DNA of 64,000 nucleotides, from positions 3,224,001 to 3,288,000 of the forward strand of contig NC_064652.1 of the NCBI RefSeq assembly GCF_001723175.1, written 5' to 3'. The stretch is from Penicillium oxalicum (lineage: Eukaryota; Ascomycota; Eurotiomycetes; Eurotiales; Aspergillaceae). A model generated the notes under the pieces. It saw nothing but the letters and a program-made list of their open reading frames with translations, made no database searches and was not told where the DNA came from. This document shows, in pieces, positions 54,109 through 64,000 of this stretch. Both the position numbers and the translations under genes were made by a program. Numbering within the stretch: position 1 is the first letter of the stretch; each line of letters starts with the position of its first letter.

Positions 54109-55077
54109 ATGGTCTCCCAGTCCAGCGCCACGCTTCACACTCTGCCACGTGAGGTTCTTCTTCTGATTGCGCATTTCGTGAGTCCTCAACCGGACGTGTG
54201 TTCTAGGTTCCTAATTCCCTTCTAGTTGCCCGTGGACAGTCTGTTCGCTGCAAGCCGAGCGTCGTCCCGGCTATATTCCATGCTGAATCCTTTTGTCTAC
54301 TGCTCACTGACCATCCGCGCAACGGACGAGTGGGCGCTCAATTTGCTTGATGTCGACTCCTTCTTTCTCGTATTGATCCATTGCTCTATTCGCTTGTCTT
54401 GTCTCTCGAATTTTTGGCCGGCATATAAGGAGTGGCTTAATCAATTCAATTTTATCATAAAATCCATTAGAATCGGGAGTCCTTCCATCTGTAGGTCCCA
54501 AAATCGGTTTGCAATGGATTCCCCTATGCCTGTTCCATCTCTAGAGCGTTCGCCTAAAAGAAGACGAGAACATTTCGGCTCGGAATCGCAATCTGCTTCT
54601 GGAACAGGCGACTTCCAAAAGCCAGCCAGCCTAAAAATGCCACGCGGAATCAAAGTAAGGATTTTTCCCTCTCCCCTGGCGGCGGGGATATCGTATCAAT
54701 CTCAACAGACTCTTACCAGAATTTAGGAGGCGTTGGTGACTAGGAGTATTTCTCTCGTTAGTGAGATGAAACGTATTCTAGATGAAAATCCCTCTCTAGC
54801 TTCATCAGCCATAGAACTTCTTGATCTCTATCTTTGTCTATGGGATTGCTATATAATTGAGTCCGCTCGGAAGATACTGCTGGAAGAGGAATATCGAGTG
54901 CTCCGGGACTCCAATGCATGGCTTGCACAGAGGAACAGCCAGTTGCACCAGGCTTGCACCGATCGCGAGTTGATATTATGGGGCCGCCTAGAAGCATTCA
55001 ACTCCTTAGAGCGGGGCATAATCGCGGTACTACAGAGCAACGCGCGTGCTTCGTTCGAAACAATCATGCAACAGTGA
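54109..55077 (+). CDS. F-box protein, short
   Basis: Exons 54109-54177, 54226-54654 and 54727-55077. Introns of 48 nt (GTGAGT..TCTAG) and 72 nt (GTAAGG..TTTAG) are in phase 0; the product is 282 residues. Intron 1 falls inside the F-box. After splicing it reads LPREVLLLIAHF joined to LPVDSLFAASRASSRLYSML, a good fit to the fungal F-box (LPxE..L..I, then L..L..SR..Y). A basic patch, SPKRRREHFG, may be a nuclear signal. The C-terminal part is helical, with EYRVLRDSNAWLAQRNSQLH. Predicted to bind Skp1 and present a substrate to an SCF ubiquitin ligase. No WD40, LRR or ankyrin module follows, so the substrate-binding part is undefined. Confidence 0.7.
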
Positions 55078-56387
55078 GCAGCGGAAATCAGGATAATAAG
55101 TTATGCTTATACTGTCTCATTGTTGATCTTACAACCATTGATGAACGATTATGCTGTCTGGTGAAGTGGAGAAGGGAGCGGCGACCTAATAATGTGCCCC
55201 ACTTCAACTGTCTTGTTGGTAATCCGTTTCACATTGCCGTCTACTGCAGAGGAGTGCATGTATAGTTAATGAAGGCCTTCCGCCGTATGCATTGAAAGGT
55301 CCCTAGAAGTACGGTACAGGATAGTATGCTTCCTCGTTTTCTACATAAGTACTGAAATCTTATATATTTATATTCCAATTCTTAAGGCGAAGGATAGGGA
55401 TTCAAGCCCTCAGTCAGAACATACCTTGTATTGTGCCGCTCCTACTAGTCTCTGCCAGTGCCTTTTCCCTCGCCTTCATCTTCTCCAGGATCGTTTTCAA
55501 GACTGAAAATTCTCCTTTCGTGGATTCCTTCGATCTGAACCTTGAGTCCCTTTGGGAGGAGTTCTCTGATACACTCACCCCACCGCCATATATCGGCACC
55601 AATCACTACTGTCACTTCTCCATCTATACTCTCGATGAGTCTGTATTCAGTCAAGGAGCGATAGTGTTTGGCCCCGTTAGATAGCTTCACGACGCCGCGC
55701 TTAAAAACAACTGCTAGTTCCACTAGACTAGACCCGATCCGCTGTGCCCCACCACCTCCGCCAACGATATCTTTCTCTACCTGTCAGCTTTTTACCTCTC
55801 TGAGCACGTCCACTGGGTGAAATTCCGCCTTTCCAAAGTCCACCTAGTGACGGAAGAGGTTCTGGAACAATACCCGTTCTTTCTCCCTCGCATCGAGTCC
55901 GTACTAGGAAACTTGCACCACTTGCGTCGGTGCATGCTTGACATCCTTTCACGACAATTCCACACAGAAGATCATCAATACCACTTCTAGTTAATTATTC
56001 GGCCTCTTATCAATCCAATTTCAGAGAGCGGAATAGCAGTACTACCCCGTTATTTTCCTCATGTGGCACCATCATCAATAGTGAATCCCCACCGTTTTTA
56101 CAAAACATTGTCGGAAACTTTGCTGGATAAATTACCTTGAGCATAACGGTATCTGAATCGATTTACTCTAACTCCGAGTCACTGGTGCTTAGAGTGTACT
56201 ATCACTGGGTCTTTATACAGTAACAAGCATATAAACGCTACACGTGTCCAAAGAGACGATTTGTTTTCATAGATTCAATAATCCACCTCCTAAACCAGGG
56301 TCCCTACATGGACACTCCCATCCAGGTTGAAACTAGTACTATTATATTCAAGAATAGGAAAAGATACTTGATGGATCTCGGGGTCCT
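55078..56387. other. Intergenic with unassigned open frames
   Basis: The minus strand has a 92-codon frame (55445-55723, starting MELAVVFKRGVVKL) that is mildly protein-like but has no domain. The rest is AT-rich. No gene firmly supported. Confidence 0.35.
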
Positions 56388-56904
56388 TCATCGCCCCAGC
56401 GGGCCTAGATTATTCCACAGGCGGTGATATGTAAAGGGGGGTGTATTGTGGCAGGCTGTGCTTCCATTAGTTGCATAATAAGTCTGCCAGAATGTCGTAC
56501 ATGAGGAGCTATTATGGCATAGCTGGTCTTTGTCAGGATACCAGGTCGCGTAGTCACTAGTCACGGGGATGTCTAATTGCTCCCGATCCACTAGAGTTCT
56601 ATTAGACGGAAACTTCAGGCGACAATAGCGTTTGAGATATTTCGTGCGAGCACAGATTCTGTAAATTAAGTGGAAGCATAAATGTCCCCTGAGCAGTTCG
56701 GTGCAATCCAGGCGTCGAGTTATAACGTGGTGGCAAGGTTCTAAAGGGTGTCAGTAGAGCTCCCTTTATTGCTTCGGTAGAGATAATTGCGCTAGTTGCA
56801 GGATGCAGAGCAGACGACTGCTCGGAGAGCGCGGTAGCTACCGCGATACAGAAGCCGGTGACCAGTAGAGCGAGACTGGCCATAGTTGAGATTATTGAGG
56901 GCAT
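56388..56904 (-). CDS. Small secreted protein
   Basis: Exons 56904-56654 and 56598-56388. The 55-nt intron (GTGCTC..AATAG) joins in phase; the product is 153 residues. The start was chosen at MPSIIST, which opens a clear signal peptide (MASLALLVTGFCIAVATA). The mature part is Ser/Thr-rich, then DYATWYPDKDQLCHNSSSCT and FWQTYYATNGSTACHNTPPF, with three Cys and several N-glycosylation sequons. Secreted, function unknown. An in-frame extension to 56988 is basic and would hide the signal peptide, so it is unlikely. Confidence 0.6.
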
Positions 56905-56988
56905 CAAGAGGAAATTCAATGAAAGGGTTGGATTAAGAATGGATTCTCGTCGTTTGCGCGACTTAAATTCTCCATCGTGCCGTTTCAC

Positions 56989-58763
56989 AGTCGTGGTCCC
57001 GTCCTAATACGGTGGCCACCCACTCCAACGTCCACCGACGCCATCAGGAAATACATTCCAACGCCTCACCGGTTCTCTACCTCCCACCATTTCTATCTTC
57101 ATATATTCAACTGCTGTGCAGCTATGCGAGGGTTACCGTTGAGTGTATTTCTTGGGGTCAACACAGGACTTGATCGCGAGGATCAGCTCAGTGTATCACT
57201 GGGTGGTTATGTACGGCAATTCATGGGAATCCTGGGTGCGACGGTCTCTTAGATTGTCATTTTCATCAAATCCGATCACCCTATATGAATTAAATTAGCT
57301 CCACAGCCTGACCATCTTATTCATATCTGCCTTTTGGACGGCTCTAATTCATTAATTGCAGCTCGTATAGGAGGCATAAAAATCAGCCAAGGTCGAGTGC
57401 TTTATACTAATTCGACGTTCCGGCACTATATATTCTTCCAATTACTCTGCCTATGCATTAATTCCTAGGTAATAAGCTGTGGATCAACACTAGGTATGAC
57501 TTAATCTATACTGCGAAGAATTTTGGAAGTTGAGTACACCTGTCTAATAAAAATAGACTCAAGGCAACTTTCAAGCCATTACTCCCCAGCCGACACGAGA
57601 GCCAATCCAAAGTCAACACGCATGATTTCCGATCTGCAAAAGTTACTTCGCTCGACCACCTGACAGGGGATTCAATGACTCACGAGCTTCGCTGCGAGAT
57701 TTGCCATCGCCATCGATCAGCCTCCTGCCACAGAAAACACATGAGTGACCCAGTCACATTTCCAGCCGTCAGAATTTGCTCTCGCCGCCGAATAAAATGT
57801 ACGTTATTTAAAGCTAGAATTTGGGCCCCCTCTGTGAATTTACCTGTCATCTATGAGTTGCCGGGAGATAGAATGGCAACAGGTTCGGAATGCGTCGGCT
57901 GAATTATTGTTATCAGAAGCAAGTAGGGACAAATCTCAATAACAATAGTACAAACTAATATACTAGTACTGGCATAGCGTAGATACTGTCCATCATGGAA
58001 GCTCCCGAAATTGTAGCGCAAGGTATTCTATCAGGAAAAAGATCGGGGAATGTTGGCTTTCTTGGTAGTGCATTCCATATTTTACGGATCCCTACAATTT
58101 GTAACCCCCATCCCGGTGACATGAAATGCCCTGCGTGGTGAAACACCCGCGAGGTACCTGACAAGTGCAGCATGTTTATCCTCTAGAAACCATTCAATCG
58201 TTATTTATGAATAGAGGATACCTTAATTAGAGGATTCTTGCTATCACTGCTTTTGCAAAAGAAAGTAAATACCATGTCCCGTGTGCTGAAGTACAAGACG
58301 TAATGTATTACCAGGAAATCTGCCGTGGAGGACTGGGACGCCAAGACCACCCACCATGACATCAGAGATGAGTGTGAAGAATAATTCAGCGTGAGTGTAA
58401 TTTTGCGATCGCGGCCATCATCTTTTCACGCCACTAAAATGATGTAGGTTACGACAATGTTGAGTTGAGCGAAACTCTTGGCAGCGTAGAGGTACCAAGA
58501 TTACAAATTGGTGAAGTTGAATACACGGGGAAATAACAATGGTGTAAATTCGTGTATGAAATATACTACGGCCGCTATATATAGAGTAGACCCACATTAA
58601 GTATGTAATAATTACGGAAGATTACCTCGCTAGGCTCGGGCCGTCGATCAGGTGATAACCGCGGCCGTCCAGAAGAAATCACTGTGCGTGGCAAGACAAG
58701 GGCTAGGTGCGATTGTCCTTTACTTCGGGTCTTAACTGGCTATTGACCATAGCCGTGAATCGC
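56989..58763. other. Intergenic, 1.8 kb
   Basis: Short frames only (57675-57902 plus, with several Cys, starting MTHELRCEICHRHRSASCHR; 57955-58173 minus). The first has a C..C..C..C/R-rich look like a Zn2Cys6 start but no supporting exons. No gene firmly supported. Confidence 0.35.
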
Positions 58764-61476
58764 TCAGTCGGCACCCCCAGTCGCGAATCCGAAGATCAAA
58801 ACACGTCCAGACGGGCAGCCAAGCACCACCGCTATTCCGGACTTTCCTACAGCCGAACTGGTCGGGCGATAGGTGGGAGGCAGCCAGAGCCAGTTCTGTG
58901 AACGCCGCGTGATCCAGAGTCTATCGAAACTGATACCGTAGCCTTGATATTCGGGGGGTTGCGGCAGTTGATTTGCACTAGGTGATTGGAGGTCTAACGC
59001 GGACACTTTAGTCGGAGGCCTAGGATTAGGTGTTGCTGAGCCACGAAGGGGAAAAATCCCAACGCTAGTGTGAAGAGAGGAGTTGGTGGTGTCGAAGGAA
59101 AGAATATTCACATAATTGCCAACATTTAGGGTTTGCAGGCAGGCCCCGGTGTGCGCATCCCAGATCTTGATCATCTTGTCCAAAGACCCGGACGCGACGC
59201 GACTGCTGTCGGGGGAGAACACCACTGAGTTGACATCATGATTATGGCCCTCCAGCGTCTGCAGGCAGTCCCCAGTGTGCGCATCCCAGATCTTGATCGC
59301 CCTGTCGGCCGACCCGGACGCGACGCGGCTGCCGTTGGGGGAGAACACCACTGAGTTGACCCAGTCGCCATGGCCCTCCAGCGTCTGCAGGCAGGCCCCG
59401 GTGTGCGCATCCCAGATCTTGATCGTCTCGTCCTCCGACCCGGACGCGACGTGGCTGCTATCGGGGGAGAACACCACTGAGTTGACCCAGTCGCCATGGC
59501 CCTCTAGCGTCTGCAGGCAGGCCCCGGTGTGCGCATCCCAGATCTTGATCGTGTTATCCGAAGACCCGGACGCGACGCGGCTGCCGTCGGGGGAGAACAC
59601 CACTGAGTTGACATAGCTATCATGGCCCTCCAGCGTCTGCAGGCATGCCCCGGTGTGCGCATCCCAGTCATTTCCCATTGGCGGCATCATCGTGACATCT
59701 TTGGGCCGCTCGTGCCAGAACAACTTCTTAATCAAACTCCGCGATGGACTAAATACAAGCCCACAACCGTACGCCTGTAGGGGGCTGTTCTCGATCGCCA
59801 TTCGGTGGTACAGAATGAATCGATATGTATCTTGGACGAGGATGCTCAGTTTGGCTGCTGTCGGTCGTTCCTATCGCGGTGTTAGAGCAGTTCCAATTCC
59901 CGAAATGAACACATACCAATACGAGATCCTTCAGTCTCTGTATCGACATAATTCCATCCGATATGCTTCGCAGGAGGCTCAGTGCCTCGAGCCAGTAGAG
60001 ACACTGCGTTCGAAGAAACGTGTCGACAGTACCACCCTCCTTGAGATCTTCGTATGATCCGCTTTCTCGTAGATGGTCGACCCAGTAGACACACGAGTAT
60101 CGTGCGACTGCAAGCGGATCCGGATTAGGTGGCTGGGCTTGCTTGATAGGAGTACCCAGGGCTCCTAGGCTATACATATCCCGCCGTAACGCCTTCTTCA
60201 CGACCTGGAGGGACTGCGTGAACATTCGGCGATGGGCAACCGTAGGGCCAGCCGAGAAGATACTCTGCGCGCCCTTTCCGATTAGATAGTCCTTGGCAGA
60301 CTGATGCACAAAGTAGATGCTTTCGTCGCGGACCGTGAGGAACGAGCCGGTCCTCTTGATCATCGTCACAAGACTTTTCGCCTTTCCGGCGATCTCGTCA
60401 GGGAGTCCCGACACTGCCCCTAGCTCCAGTAGCTGAAGCGGCCGATAGGCCAGGGTAGCAGCTGAGAGGACCAAGTGGCAAAACTTTCGGGTTCGAGGCG
60501 CTTCCTGTTCGATCTGGTCTATCATTCGCGCATACATATCATCCAACCCTGTCGGCACTTCATCCACCACTTGCTTCACGTCCCAGCTATCAACGCCCCG
60601 AAGTTCCTGGACGACGAGCGCCACCCAGAGAAACGTTCCTTCGGCTTTCTCCTCGAGGGTCTGCTGAACATATTCCAGCAAAGTATCATCCTCCTCCAGA
60701 GACTCAAGTTCCGCTAACCGGTTCGAGATGTAAGCTCCGATGGCCAGAGACACAGCTTCGGCGTTTTCCTGCAGTTCCAGGCTCAGTATTGACTGCGAGT
60801 CGTCAAGCCTTATGCGCTGATTAACGTGGTTCCGGCTGGATATGATCCATTTGACGTGCGGTAATCCCCTTGTCTCCTGGAGAATAAGCTGTAACAGTTT
60901 ATCTTGGTCCTGTACGCATTCGTCCAGAGCATCAACTATAATGTAGATCTTGTCCGTGGTACAGGCGCGCAAGATACATAAGAACATATTGCACAATGCA
61001 GCCCATGCTTCCGCACCCCCAAATTGTGGCTCCCCATTTTGATTGAACCTTTTCTGTATAAGAGAGAGAAATGATGGTTGTGTGTCCACAAGCATATAGA
61101 TCAACCCACGTAAGACAGCATGAGCGTTACTCAGCTTAGGAACAGTGGCTTGACAGAAAAAGAAAGACAGGAATGTCTTGGCTTGGGAATCTGCTATTTC
61201 TATGGTCGGGTTAAGCTCGTCGATGATGCCACAGAGTAGCATTGTCTTGCCTTTACCAGGATCCCCCTTGATCCAAAGGACCTGACTGTCGTTACTGTTG
61301 TTACCGTCGCGCCAACACTGGAACTGGTGGTGGTGGAGGATCCATTCATAGGACTCTTTGAGGGGCGCCCCTCTTGTCTGGTGGATGTTTGTCTTGACGT
61401 CGCGCGGATCCGTCACTGCGAAGTATTCGCGGCAGCGATCCCTGCTTTGTCGGTCTTGGTCTTGCGAGCTTTCATG
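58764..61476 (-). CDS. NACHT-WD40 STAND protein, second subtype; 5' exons unresolved
   Basis: The main exons are 61476-59917 and 59870-58764. The 46-nt intron (GTATGT..GATAG) joins in phase (KDLVL then ERPTAA). The NACHT domain has Walker A WIKGDPGKGKTML, Walker B IYIIVDALDEC and WIISSRN; the pre-NACHT segment FAVTDPRDVKTNIHQTRGAP is conserved in NWD2-type proteins. The C-terminus holds four to five near-identical 42-residue WD40 units (DAHTGACLQTLEGH.., SVVFSPDGSRVASGS) and a tail ending near FGFATGGAD. The open frame begins after a TGA at 61477-61479 with no ATG, so 5' exons exist, probably within 61480-61660 (ATGs near 61650; GTACGT donors). I found no phase-consistent join. Inferred function: nonself or damage sensing. 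Confidence 0.85.
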
Positions 61477-61843
61477 TCAGACGGAGTACCGCCAGGAGGA
61501 AAACTTGATGTTCAGACGTACCTCCGATGTTTTGAATGAAGGTGCTAAGATGGCACCAAGTTAGTAATACTCGTCAACGCGGTACAATCATCAATATCGA
61601 CGTACGAATGTGTCGCAGTGCCTTCGAATTGGACATTTCCCCCATTGTTGTCCCACTGGTGCCTCCTCATCGAGATGACAAATCAGGTGATATTGGCTAG
61701 ATCTGCTGTATAGTGAGTTGAGCGTATCTAGCAGTCGCACTGTAGTGCGCCACTACCAGCGGAGAAATTCGGTACGCGGCAGAATTTGAGTCCTCGCTAC
61801 AAGATCAACCAGAAATGTTTCTGCCTTGCACAGGATGAAAGGG

Positions 61844-62275
61844 CTAAGCCGTTAGGCTGCAAGCTACTGCGGGTAGCAGGGCTGACAGGAGACACCATCG
61901 CTCTTGTATGCTGTTGAAGCAGGTGTTGCCATCTGGTCCCGAGTTGCAGCCGCGCCAGCGGCAAGCCATGCAGATATCGGCCCGTCGCCTGTACGTCGCC
62001 CGCCAATCACTGCCGCCCGCCCCTTCACCTTGGCCTTCCCCTTGGGCAATCGGGTGGAATAGCGCTCATGCAGTGTGATGAATTGCACAGCGGGGCGTTG
62101 TATTGCCACGTCTCGTCCCCCACACCTGCATCCTCTCCTGTGGGGCGATCTTTCGACGTGAGGTTGATTTATTTTCTGGCGCAGAGAGCACGAACTGCTT
62201 TCTAGCTGCGGCTGAGGTGCCTAACGCTCTTGCGCTTCCGGACACCTTGACTATTACAGATAGCAAGAGAGACAT
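61844..62275 (-). CDS. Small secreted cysteine-rich protein candidate
   Basis: The ATG at 62275 opens a signal-like peptide (MSLLLSVIVKVSGSARALG). The frame meets TGA at 62066-62068. Removing a 48-nt GTGCAA..CCAAG intron (62041-62088) joins in phase and bypasses it, giving exons 62275-62089 and 62040-61844 and 127 residues. The C-terminal part has six Cys: ICMACRWRGC, NTCFNS, RWCLLS and ACS. The intron has no good branch site, so the alternative is a CGA to TGA nonsense mutation in a pseudogene. Small cysteine-rich secreted proteins in fungi include antimicrobial and host-interacting proteins, but no family is recognised here. Confidence 0.45.
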
Positions 62276-63336
62276 AAAGCTTACTTGGATCACATAAAAG
62301 ATAATTCTCCGGTTTCATTTTACCTGCTCAGAGAACATCTGCGGTGGATATCTGCCTTTATGCACACGTCCATAGGCTCTTATAGAGTACTCCTACGTTG
62401 CCACAGGTATCCAAAAATTACATGAGCCTAATTGGCGGTCCAAGCTGATTGTCATTGCGCTAATTTGCTTTTTGAATGCCAAGTGATCTGAGATGGCGTC
62501 TCAAGTATCGGATAGGGCACCCTCAAATGTCTCGTTACCTGCTATCTTGTATCTACCCCCGCGCCATGCTTAGAAACATTGGGTAAAAAGGACAAATTTC
62601 CTATACGCCGAGTCCTTAGTAAGTCTACCGTTATGTTGGACGGGTGATGTTTCTGCTTCCATAATACTTTCTGTTATACTTTTTAAGTCTTCATCGCATT
62701 CCCCAGCCTTTTTGATCTCATATATTTTTACGAATCACAGCGCGCCTTGAAAGGTGAAAGCACCACTCGAGTCTTAGTATTTAGGAGCACTGAACAACCT
62801 AGCGTGTGTGTGAGATGTGAGAACTGCGGTTGTGGACAGAAACCAATGCCTTCGTTATCAATACTATAGGACACGTAGCGCAATGCTTTGACATTAACTC
62901 TGGGCCCTGTGATCCCGACTGACCATCCTTGGCCTAGCTCAAGGCTAGCCTCTTCAGGATTAGCGCACCGTGAGATATTAACTTACGTGATCCCACATCC
63001 AGGGCGGAACGAAAAACCTTCATTTCCTCATTTCCTCGGGGGATCGCGTAGACCCCGAACTCCACGTGACCATTGACTCAAACCAAGGCAGAATGCGGGG
63101 CTCCACCAAAATCAACCGTTTAACTTGCAGTTGGTGAGAATTGCCAAACGGTAACTAAGAAGATTGCAGGCTCTATATTCCACAGTAGTTCAAATGTGGT
63201 TGAAAGTCAAAAATTGAGCTCTTTCTCTCAACAAAACCGCTCTATCAATTTTGCTCGGCATTGTTTTCGTCTGCTCAGCCCAGAGCGTTCAGATGCTCTT
63301 GGTGTTCAACGGTCGAAAAAACTCCCTGGCTGACTA
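62276..63336. other. Intergenic
   Basis: No supported gene. Frame 62888-63076 has no features. Confidence 0.4.
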
Positions 63337-63785
63337 TGTTTAAGTTAGTTACTCTGGCGGTTGCCGGGCTGTCGTTGAAAGGCTACAGTAATGATTTTAA
63401 GAGTCATAATTTTGTTTTCATAATAACTAAACAATGTGTAACTTACATCTAGTTAAAAATTATGCTCATATCGCATGATTCAACCCCTCTTTGGAAGCTC
63501 ACCGGTCAATTTAGGCTAATTGCTGACGTAGATTCATCCTTGCCAAAAGTCCCGCAAAGACAAGCATGACTGTACACCCGCAGCAATTATTTTGATGCTG
63601 CTGGAAACACCAACGGTTATCACGTCTACGGACCGACAACCCAGCATATTTTTGACCTCTTTGACAATGCTGCGAAGCTTCGCATAGAGATTCAATGACG
63701 TTTGGTATGCTCAGGATTGTGGTGGAATCGTTAGATCTGGCTGGTGGAATTTGATTTCAAAGAACCTGTCCACCAATAACTAATC
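63337..63785 (+). pseudogene. Possible secreted-protein relic
   Basis: The ATG at 63337 begins a short signal-like peptide (MFKLVTLAVAGLSLKG). Protein-like sequence reappears around 63573-63690 (SNYFDAAGNTNGYHVYGPTT, QHIFDLFDNAAKLRIEI), and in another frame from about 63690 (NDVWYAQDCGGIVRSGWWNL) to TAA near 63783. The two segments would join only after a frameshift. No family recognised, and the link to the ATG is speculative. Confidence 0.35.
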
Positions 63786-64000
63786 GCTGACTAATTTAGG
63801 TAATTACAGAGCCGGGCGTTTCTATCATATAATTTAAGACCGAGTAAGTTATCCTTCCTTAACCCGGCCTTGGATGGATCACAATAGGTACTGGACGGCC
63901 AAAACTTCAATGCCCGCCCTGAAGAAGGGCAATGCTAGCGATGATTCTAGCTCCCTACTAGCAGCTACACAACCTTCTCCTTCGATATTTCATTTGCATG

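Noticed and set aside
57675..57902. Possible Zn2Cys6 or zinc-finger start (CEICHRHRSASCHR)
   Set aside because: Cys spacing does not match a Zn2Cys6 cluster, and no downstream exons or activation domain are visible.
59171..59616. Open frames on both strands rich in ATGSTQWCSPP or CASQILIV repeats
   Set aside because: Alternative-frame shadows of the WD40 repeats of the 58.8-61.5 kb NLR.

Overview
The window reads as an accessory, transposon-rich stretch of a filamentous ascomycete genome. I infer Pezizomycotina, probably Eurotiomycetes such as Aspergillus, Penicillium or Talaromyces. The basis is short introns (46-95 nt) with GT..AG ends and CTAAC/CTGAC branch sites, dispersed 5S rRNA genes, NACHT-WD40 STAND proteins, Fot1/pogo and Tc1 transposons, and many nonsense changes at CAG, CAA, CGA and TGG codons, as repeat-induced point mutation (RIP) would leave. 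The species cannot be fixed from the sequence alone. Exon joins below come from reading splice signals and phase by eye, not from transcripts.

Region 1 (1-11.1 kb) looks like a small terpenoid cluster. It starts with a bacterial-type phosphoenolpyruvate synthase cut by the left edge. Two 5S rRNA genes follow, then three minus-strand genes: a membrane-anchored SAM methyltransferase, a cytochrome P450, and a nine-exon class I sesquiterpene cyclase with DDQFD, NSE and RY motifs. Cyclase, P450 and methyltransferase form a plausible scaffold-oxidation-methylation route. A role for the PEP synthase in it is unproven.

Region 2 (11.1-32.1 kb) is gene-poor. It holds a Myb/SANT-like protein, a small MADS-box protein, candidate secreted proteins, a 14-bp x 12 minisatellite, and several broken genes: ankyrin repeat, coiled coil-RING, a disrupted RasGEF-type gene, a secreted Cys-containing protein, and a 461-codon gene split by one TAG.

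Region 3 (32.2-52.4 kb) is the most structured part. A decayed pogo/Fot1 element with intact 44-bp terminal repeats precedes an intact NACHT-WD40 gene (34.9-38.4 kb, plus). A second copy of the same unit lies inverted at 45.8-49.6 kb. It has at least four nonsense mutations, a WD array reduced to about one repeat, and an enlarged intron. The 7.4 kb between the copies carries an intact Tc1-like transposase, a tail-anchored protein, a large protein of unknown function (DUF3723-like) and a SUR7/PalI-type membrane protein. To the right is a nested transposon complex: a second pogo remnant, two inverted copies of a TCGCGAG-rich TA-flanked element, a solo LTR with a perfect 5-bp target duplication, and an apparent inversion between the two small elements.

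Region 4 (52.5-64 kb) has a PAQR/hemolysin III-like membrane protein, an F-box protein, small secreted proteins and a third NACHT-WD40 gene of different subtype (58.8-61.5 kb, minus). The overall picture is a fast-evolving locus of NLR-like innate immunity or allorecognition genes, eroded by transposons and probably RIP, next to a terpenoid cluster.
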